Assembly: GCF_031179145.1 (NCBI RefSeq)
Contig: NZ_JAPSIB010000018.1
Location: 1-64,000 of the forward strand
Reading direction: 5' to 3'
DNA: 64,000 nt
Source of the DNA: Brevibacterium sp.
Lineage (GTDB): Bacteria; Actinomycetota; Actinomycetes; Actinomycetales; Brevibacteriaceae
Both the position numbers and the translations under genes were made by a program. Position 1 is the first letter of the stretch; each line of letters starts with the position of its first letter. Positions 58,980 through 64,000 of this stretch are shown one piece after another. Under the pieces are notes generated by a model. The model was not told the origin of the DNA. It saw only the letters and a list, made by a program, of their open reading frames with translations, and searched no databases.

Positions 58980-60455
58980 GTGGATCTGCAACTCATATTG
59001 GCGCTTGTCGCCGGGATCGCGACGATCGTCGTCATTGTCCTGGCCACCCGCCTCGACGCCTTCATCGCTCTGCTCGTCGCGGCCGTGGTCACCGGCGTCG
59101 TCGCCGGCCAGGACCTGCTCGCTCTCGTCGATTCGATCACCACCGGTTTCGGCAACACCCTGGCCAGCATCGGCATCGTCATCGGCCTCGGCGTCGGGAT
59201 CGGCAAGGTCCTCGAAGTCTCCGGCGCCGCCGACTCCCTTGCCCAGGCCTTCCTGCGCGCCTTCGGCAAGGGCCGCGAGCCCTGGGCGATGGGCACGGTC
59301 GGATCCTTGGTGTCGATCCCCGTCTTCTGCGACTCGGGATACGTCATCATGAACCCGCTCGCCCGCTCCATCGCCCGCGTGAAGAGGGGCGGCTACGTCA
59401 CCCTCGCGCTGGCGCTCGGCTGTGGAATGACGCTGACCCACCACATGGTGCCGCCGACCCCCGGACCACTCGCCGCCACGGGCATCCTCGGCGCCGACAT
59501 CGGCGCGGTCATCCTCACCGGTGTCGTCTTCACCGTCATCCTCCTGCCCGTCGTCGTCATCTACGCCCGGTGGATCGGGCCGAAGCTCGAACCCCTGCTC
59601 AACACCGAGGTCCGCGAACAGGTCTACGGCACCGTCGGCGCCACCTCGTCGGGCACCCGCGCTTCAGGCGGAATCAACACTCTCACCGGTGATGAGAGCA
59701 CCCCTTCAGCGGCGTCCGACGACGTCGCGGTCGACGGTAATGACACGACCACCTCGGCGAAGAAACCGGGGGCTTTCCTCGGGTTCCTCCCCCTCATCGT
59801 GCCGCTGCTGCTCATCGTCGCCAACACCGTGTGCACCGCGATCGACAAGAACGCTCAGGGCCAGCTCTCCGGCGACGCCTACGAAGCCTCGGCCTGGGTC
59901 GCCCCGATCGCCTTCATCGGCAACCCCGTCATCGCCCTGATCATCGGACTCGTCCTCGCCGTCTACATCCTCCTGCCCCGCGTGACCCCGCGCTCGACGG
60001 TGCAGGGGTGGCTCGCCGACGCAGCCTCCTCCGCTGGTCTCATCCTCCTCATCACCGGTGCCGGCGGCGCTTTCGGCATGGTGCTGCGGGAGTCGGGCGT
60101 CGGTGATGCCCTCGCCGAGGCGATCGCCTCGATCAGCCTGCCCGCCCTCCTCGTGCCGTTCATCATCGCCACGCTCGTGCGCCTGGCACAGGGTTCGGGC
60201 ACGGTCGCGATGATCACCGCCGCCTCCGTGACCGCCCCACTCATCGCACCCCTGGGGCTCAGCCCTCTCGTGGCCGTGATGGCGTGCACCGCCGGGTCGA
60301 TGGTCTTCTCGTACTTCAACGACTCCTACTTCTGGGTCGTCACCCGCTTCGCCGGACTCGACGGAGTCTCCGCGATCAGGGGCTGGTCCGGAATCACCAC
60401 CGCCGTATGGGCGGGTTCCCTGCCGCTGCTGTTCGTGCTCGACCTGGTCGTGTGA
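58980..60455 (+). CDS. GntP family gluconate/sugar-acid permease
   Basis: The 491-residue protein has 12-14 membrane helices. The GntP blocks are visible: GFGNTLASIGIVIGLGVGIGKVLEVSGAA near the N-terminus, VFCDSGYVIMNPLARSIAR, LTHHMVPPTPGPLAA, and C-terminal RLAQGSGTVAMITAA and FSYFNDSYFWVVTRFAG. GntP/GntT porters import gluconate or related acids with H+. The GTG at 58980 follows GGAGG by five bases; an in-frame GTG at 58968 overlaps that site. A 50-residue hydrophilic loop (about 220-265) is longer than usual. It is coupled by TGATG to the four-carbon-acid kinase gene. Confidence 0.92.
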   Translation: MDLQLILALVAGIATIVVIVLATRLDAFIALLVAAVVTGVVAGQDLLALVDSITTGFGNTLASIGIVIGLGVGIGKVLEVSGAADSLAQAFLRAFGKGREPWAMGTVGSLVSIPVFCDSGYVIMNPLARSIARVKRGGYVTLALALGCGMTLTHHMVPPTPGPLAATGILGADIGAVILTGVVFTVILLPVVVIYARWIGPKLEPLLNTEVREQVYGTVGATSSGTRASGGINTLTGDESTPSAASDDVAVDGNDTTTSAKKPGAFLGFLPLIVPLLLIVANTVCTAIDKNAQGQLSGDAYEASAWVAPIAFIGNPVIALIIGLVLAVYILLPRVTPRSTVQGWLADAASSAGLILLITGAGGAFGMVLRESGVGDALAEAIASISLPALLVPFIIATLVRLAQGSGTVAMITAASVTAPLIAPLGLSPLVAVMACTAGSMVFSYFNDSYFWVVTRFAGLDGVSAIRGWSGITTAVWAGSLPLLFVLDLVV

Positions 60456-61876
60456 TGCCCCTGTCCTCCCAGCAGCCGACAGGATCCCGCGGAGGCTCGA
60501 CGGCGGATGCGGCCTCGTCACCGCGGTTCGTCATCGTCGCCGACGACCTCACCGGCGGGAACTCCTGCGGCGCCCTCTTCGCCGAGGCGGGTCTGCGCAC
60601 CATGACCGTCACCGGCACCGGCGGGAACGAGCGCGTGAGCCTCAGCGACCTGCTCGACGACTACGATGCCGTCGTCGTCAACGCCGAGACCCGCCACCTG
60701 CCGCCCGAGACGGCTGCCGAGATCACCTCGGCGATCGTCCGCGCCGCCGGTCCCGTCGACCTCGCCACCTGCCGCATCGACACAACCCTGCGTGGGAACG
60801 TCGGACCCACCGCCGAGGCGGCCCTGGCGTCCCGGCGGGAGCTGGCCGGAGATGGAGTGAAGGTCATCGGGCTGTGTGTTCCGGCCTTCCCCTCAGCCGG
60901 ACGGATCACCGTCGGCGGGCGGCAGCTGCTGCACGGCAGCCTGCTCGAGCAGACCGAACTGCGCCACGACGTGCGCTCCCCGATGCGCACCTCGGTGGTC
61001 GCCGACATCCTCGAGACCGGAACCGAACTCGCGACTCACACGATCGAGCTCGAGACCGTCCTCGACGGTCGCTGGGCCCTGCGCGCCGCCGTGCTCAGCG
61101 GCATCGGTATGGGCGCCGACGTCATCGTCTGCGACGCCCTGACCACCGAGCACGTGGACCTCATCGGCCAGGTGGTCGTCGACCTCAGCAGGGAGATCGC
61201 TGCCACCCCGGCCGATGCTCCCGGCGAGAACGCCCGGCTCCACGCGCGCCTGCGCCACGGCGAGAGACTCGAATGGCTGGCCATCGATCCGGGACCGGGC
61301 AGCCTGGCTCTGGCTCAGGCCCTGCTGCCGGCACACCACGACGAGGTGATCCTCGGCCTCTCGGGATCGGCAACCGAGGTGACCCGGAGCCAGCTGGCGA
61401 AACTCGCCGAAGACCCCGCGGTCACAGTTCTGCGCGCGGTCCTCGACGAGGACAACCTGCCCGATGTCGAGGCCACGGTCGCACAGGTCGCGGGAGTCAC
61501 CTCGGCGAAGGCGATCATCGTCGCCACCGTCGTCGACGCCTCCGACCTCCGCGAGCTCACAACCGAGCAGTCGGAGCTCCTCCCCCGCAGACTCGCCCGG
61601 ATCGCCGCCGAGGTGATGGCCGCGAGCACCGTGTCCGGGCTCTACACGACAGGCGGAGACGTCACCGCGGCCGTTCTGTCCGAACTCGACGCCCTCGGGA
61701 TGGAGCTCGACACCGAGATCATCCCTCTCGCCGTCGGCGGGCGGCTCATCGGCGGACCTCATTCCGGGGTGCCCATCGTGACGAAGGGCGGACTCATCGG
61801 GGATTCGGGCACGGCCGAACTGTGCCTGGACTACCTGAGCCAGGCCGCACGGCTGCGCAGGGCCGAGCACCGCTGA
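60455..61876 (+). CDS. dtnK: Four-carbon acid sugar kinase family protein (probable D-threonate kinase)
   Basis: The 473-residue protein belongs to the DUF1537 two-domain kinases. FVIVADDLTGGNSCGALFAE carries the substrate-binding ADDLTG (29-34). TCRIDTTLRGNVG is the strand with the conserved D-S/T-T-L-R-G. A C-terminal nucleotide-binding half has TTGGDVTAAVLSELDALG and PIVTKGGLIGD. With a PdxA2 partner immediately downstream, the known pathway is phosphorylation of D-threonate (or D-erythronate) at the 4-position, then oxidative decarboxylation to dihydroxyacetone phosphate. The exact stereoisomer is inference. The ATG overlaps the GntP stop (TGATG). Confidence 0.87.
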   Translation: MPLSSQQPTGSRGGSTADAASSPRFVIVADDLTGGNSCGALFAEAGLRTMTVTGTGGNERVSLSDLLDDYDAVVVNAETRHLPPETAAEITSAIVRAAGPVDLATCRIDTTLRGNVGPTAEAALASRRELAGDGVKVIGLCVPAFPSAGRITVGGRQLLHGSLLEQTELRHDVRSPMRTSVVADILETGTELATHTIELETVLDGRWALRAAVLSGIGMGADVIVCDALTTEHVDLIGQVVVDLSREIAATPADAPGENARLHARLRHGERLEWLAIDPGPGSLALAQALLPAHHDEVILGLSGSATEVTRSQLAKLAEDPAVTVLRAVLDEDNLPDVEATVAQVAGVTSAKAIIVATVVDASDLRELTTEQSELLPRRLARIAAEVMAASTVSGLYTTGGDVTAAVLSELDALGMELDTEIIPLAVGGRLIGGPHSGVPIVTKGGLIGDSGTAELCLDYLSQAARLRRAEHR

Positions 61877-61944
61877 CCTTGCCCGCCGGCAACTCAAGAC
61901 CCGCACAGGCATAATCATTGGAACCCAACGTCAAGGAGACTGAC

Positions 61945-62991
61945 ATGACCGCTCCCGTACTCGCCGTCACCGTGGGCGACCCCGTCGGAATCGGACCCGA
62001 GATCACCGCTCAGGTGCTCAGCGAATTCGCCGGCCGGGACGACCAGCACGGCGTCGCCGTCGCCGACCTCGCCGTCATGCAGCGCGCCGTCGACGTCCTC
62101 GGACTCGACGTCGAACTGCGTCCCATCACGGATTGGTCGACCCCGGCGGCAGGCGCCGGGGTCATCGACGTCTTCGACATCGACGTGCTCGGGACCGACC
62201 TGCCCGACTGGGGCGTCGTCGACGCTCGCGCCGGTCACGCCTCGGTGAAGGCGATCGAGATCGCTGCGAAAGCGGCGATGGACGAGGAGATCGCCGGAAT
62301 CGTCACCGGACCGATCAACAAGGAAGCAGTATGGAAGTCCGGTTCGCAGCACCTCGGACACACGGAGATGCTCGGTGAGCTCACCGGCGTGACGAAGCAG
62401 GACACGATGTTCGTCGTCGAGGACACCAAGGTGGCCGACCACAAGCTGCAGATCTTCTTCGCCACCCGCCACATGTCGCTGCGCAAGGCGCTCGACGCTC
62501 TCACCGTCGACACCCAGGTCGATTCGATCCAGCGAGCCCACCGCGCCCTGCAGCTCTACGGTGTCGACTCCCCCCGGCTGGCCGTTGCCGCTCTCAATCC
62601 CCACGGCGGGGAGAACGGGGCGTTCGGCGACGAGGAGATCGAGATCCTCCGACCCGCCGTCGACCGCGTCAACGCCGGCTCCGACTTCGAGGTCGCCGGC
62701 CCCATCCCGGCCGACTCGGTGTTCCACCACGGGCTGATCGGACGCTACGACGGGATCCTCTCCCAGTACCACGACCAGGGTCACATCGCCTCGAAGACCT
62801 ATGACTTCGACGGCACGATCTCCGTCACCGTCGGCCTGCCCATCCTGCGCACCTCCGTCGACCACGGCACCGCCTTCGACATCGCCGGGAAGGGCATCGC
62901 CGACGCCGGAACCATGCGTTCGGCCTACGCCGCCGCGATCGGCTATGCCCCCTTCGTCGACGGAATCCGGGCAGAGTACCTGCCGAAGTGA
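61945..62991 (+). CDS. pdxA2: PdxA2-type 4-phospho-threonate/erythronate 3-dehydrogenase
   Basis: The 348-residue protein opens with VTVGDPVGIGPEI. It has GIVTGPINKEAVWKSG, HLGHTEMLGELTG (metal His), FFATRHMSLRKAL, ALNPHGGENGAFGDEE and YHDQGHIASK (substrate and metal His/Asp), the complete PdxA set. Because it is paired with a DUF1537 kinase and a sugar-acid permease rather than pyridoxine genes, it most likely oxidises 4-phospho-D-threonate with NAD+, and the product decarboxylates to dihydroxyacetone phosphate. The ATG at 61945 has AAGGAG seven bases upstream; an upstream ATG at 61918 lacks such support. Confidence 0.92.
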   Translation: MTAPVLAVTVGDPVGIGPEITAQVLSEFAGRDDQHGVAVADLAVMQRAVDVLGLDVELRPITDWSTPAAGAGVIDVFDIDVLGTDLPDWGVVDARAGHASVKAIEIAAKAAMDEEIAGIVTGPINKEAVWKSGSQHLGHTEMLGELTGVTKQDTMFVVEDTKVADHKLQIFFATRHMSLRKALDALTVDTQVDSIQRAHRALQLYGVDSPRLAVAALNPHGGENGAFGDEEIEILRPAVDRVNAGSDFEVAGPIPADSVFHHGLIGRYDGILSQYHDQGHIASKTYDFDGTISVTVGLPILRTSVDHGTAFDIAGKGIADAGTMRSAYAAAIGYAPFVDGIRAEYLPK

Positions 62992-63058
62992 GGATCGTGC
63001 TTCGGTCGGAGGTTGGGTCGCCGGCAGAGGCGGTTGAAAACTGTGAGGTGATGGAGTG

Positions 63059-63784
63059 ATGGCGGTTCGCAGCGGAACGCAGAAGCGGAGAGAGACCATC
63101 GCCTCACTGCTCAAGACCGGATCATGGAGCATCGCGCGCCTGGCCGCCGAACTGGGGACCTCCGAGTCGACGATCCGCCGGGACCTGCGCGAAATGTCAG
63201 AGACCGGAGCGATCATCCGCACGATCGGCGGCGCCGCCGCGGCCGGCTATGTCGAACCTCCTCTGGGTCAGCGGATGGAGCAGAACGCCGAGGCGAAGGA
63301 CGCGATCGCGGCGACCGCCCAGCGCTTCCTCGACGATCCGGGAGTCCGGTCCGTGTTCCTCGACGCGGGGTCGACGACAGTGCGCCTGGCCGAGAGGATC
63401 CGCTCCCGGCGCGACCTCACGGTCTACACCCGCGGTCTCGAGATCGCCCTCACCCTCGCCCATCCCGCAGGCCCCGAGGTCGTGATGATCGGCGGCCGGG
63501 TCTCGACGATGTCGCACGGCACGACCGGGGCGCTCAGCGACTACGCCCTCGACCGACTCCGGGTGGACGTCGCATTCCTCGGCGCCGATGCCGTCGACCC
63601 GGCTGCCGGTCTGGGAGAGCCGACGCTCGAGGAGGCCCGGACGAAGGAGCTCGTCGCCGAACGTGCGGGTGCCGTCATCGTCATGGCCGACAGCTCGAAG
63701 ACCGGTCGGGAGGTCGCCGCGTGGGCGCCCATGCCGGACGGCTGGGTGTGGATCGACGAGACGGGATCGCGGACGTTCGGCTGA
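63059..63784 (+). CDS. DeoR family transcriptional regulator
   Basis: The 241-residue protein has a DeoR-type winged helix (RRETIASLLKTGSWSIARLAAELGTSESTIRRDLREM, about 10-45). Its sugar-phosphate-binding DeoRC domain has FLDAGSTTVRLAERI, VMIGGRVSTMSHGTTG, VDVAFLGADAVD and VMADSSKTG. These proteins are usually repressors released by a phosphorylated intermediate; here 4-phospho-threonate or dihydroxyacetone phosphate would be logical. It is the last gene of the locus, 67 bp after pdxA2. A GTG at 63056 is an alternative start. Confidence 0.92.
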   Translation: MAVRSGTQKRRETIASLLKTGSWSIARLAAELGTSESTIRRDLREMSETGAIIRTIGGAAAAGYVEPPLGQRMEQNAEAKDAIAATAQRFLDDPGVRSVFLDAGSTTVRLAERIRSRRDLTVYTRGLEIALTLAHPAGPEVVMIGGRVSTMSHGTTGALSDYALDRLRVDVAFLGADAVDPAAGLGEPTLEEARTKELVAERAGAVIVMADSSKTGREVAAWAPMPDGWVWIDETGSRTFG

Positions 63785-63802
63785 GTGCCTCTCACCTGAC
63801 CG

Positions 63803-63835
63803 GTGTAATGGTTTTTGACAGATCATCCGTTACAC
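63803..63835. promoter_or_regulatory. Inverted repeat GTGTAATGG ... CCGTTACAC before the CGNR regulator gene
   Basis: Nine-base arms match at eight positions around a 15-base T-rich spacer (TTTTTGAC is a possible -35). It ends 15 bp before the ATG at 63851, where a promoter and autoregulatory operator are expected. Confidence 0.5.
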
Positions 63836-63850
63836 GCACAGACTCGAACC

Positions 63851-64000
63851 ATGAACACGTCATGGGTGTGGCTCGGTGATCATCTCGCCGTCGACTTCGC
63901 GAACACGGTCAAAGTCGTCGACGGCAGAACCGTCGAACTGATAGGAACTCGGGAGGAGTTCAACAGCTGGTACGAGCTCGTACCGGCGCCGCTGCCGCAC
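63851..64000 (+). CDS. CGNR zinc-finger / ABATE-domain regulator (N-terminal part, cut by window edge)
   Basis: The 50 visible codons read MNTSWVWLGDHLAVDFANTV, continuing VVDGRTVELIGTREEFNSWYEL. This is the typical start of ABATE-domain (stress-induced regulator) proteins, whose C-terminus carries a CGNR zinc finger, here outside the window. The L-x-V-D-F-A-N-T-V motif and the D/E-L-I/L-x-T-x-E-x-F-x-x-W segment are characteristic. Such proteins are DNA-binding regulators, often next to drug or amino-acid exporters. The ATG has only a weak ribosome-binding site. Confidence 0.8.
   Translation, partial: MNTSWVWLGDHLAVDFANTVKVVDGRTVELIGTREEFNSWYELVPAPLPH

Noticed and set aside
58980..63784. 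pdxA as a vitamin B6 biosynthesis gene
   Set aside because: No other pyridoxine genes are near; the neighbours are a DUF1537 kinase, a sugar-acid permease and a DeoR regulator, the known context of PdxA2.
1..64000. CRISPR arrays, rRNA, tRNA, insertion sequences or riboswitches
   Set aside because: Reading both strands gave no regular repeat-spacer pattern, no transposase motif, no cloverleaf candidate and no riboswitch core that I could support.

Overview
The window is a gene-dense, high-G+C stretch with no rRNA, tRNA, CRISPR array, phage or insertion sequence that I can see. The codon use, ATGA/TGATG-coupled operons, GPGG-type small membrane protein, Rv2578c-type radical SAM protein, CGNR/ABATE regulator, OpuC-like and BCCT osmolyte transporters, and several TANNNT boxes 6-7 nt before start codons all point to an actinobacterium. 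I would guess Brevibacterium or a close relative, but that genus assignment is inference from gene content, not from a marker gene.

Layout. 1-3990: a PhzF protein (cut by the left edge), an Asp/Glu-racemase-like protein and an MFS carrier are transcribed leftward. A GntR/FCD regulator faces them across an intergenic region holding two TGGTATaCCA-type operators, and an ankyrin lipoprotein follows it. 4020-9187: nucleoside deaminase, a NarL-type two-component pair, a secreted SMP-30-like beta-propeller and a second MFS carrier. 9287-10965: an ImmA/PIN (DUF4411) gene pair of lower G+C. 11265-15458: MBL-fold protein, radical SAM protein, flavin reductase, FrnE-like DsbA and MgtC/SapB protein. 15536-20628: NCS1 permease with NTF2-like partner, acetyl-CoA hydrolase/CoA-transferase, a 47-residue membrane protein, a coiled-coil membrane protein and Dps. 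20707-22458: lipid kinase and DUF998 membrane protein. 22411-29700: a five-gene operon (CocE-type hydrolase plus an OpuC-like ABC importer) and a BCCT carrier, suggesting quaternary-amine uptake.

30033-36279 is a three-gene coupled operon (DUF6361, PLD-type nuclease, SNF2-like helicase) of visibly lower G+C. It is the best candidate for an incompletely described defence system. 36418-45319: VOC protein, DUF4352 protein, a second two-component pair, DUF429, RraA, and a coupled DUF6630 plus 1035-residue protein built from two diverged copies of one unit. 45418-52891: a catabolic-looking operon made of an unknown 857-residue protein, an atypical M19 dipeptidase and a polar-amino-acid ABC importer, with an IclR regulator beyond a terminator. 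53168-54403: an M20 amidohydrolase. 54745-63784: a sugar-acid locus with glycerate kinase, SLC13 and GntP carriers, a degenerate histidine-kinase-like sensor, DtnK, PdxA2 and a DeoR regulator. It should feed four-carbon acids to dihydroxyacetone phosphate and glycerate to phosphoglycerate. The window ends inside a CGNR zinc-finger regulator.

Starts were chosen by reading Shine-Dalgarno sequences, coupling overlaps and family N-termini. All family assignments come from recognising motifs by eye, without any database search.
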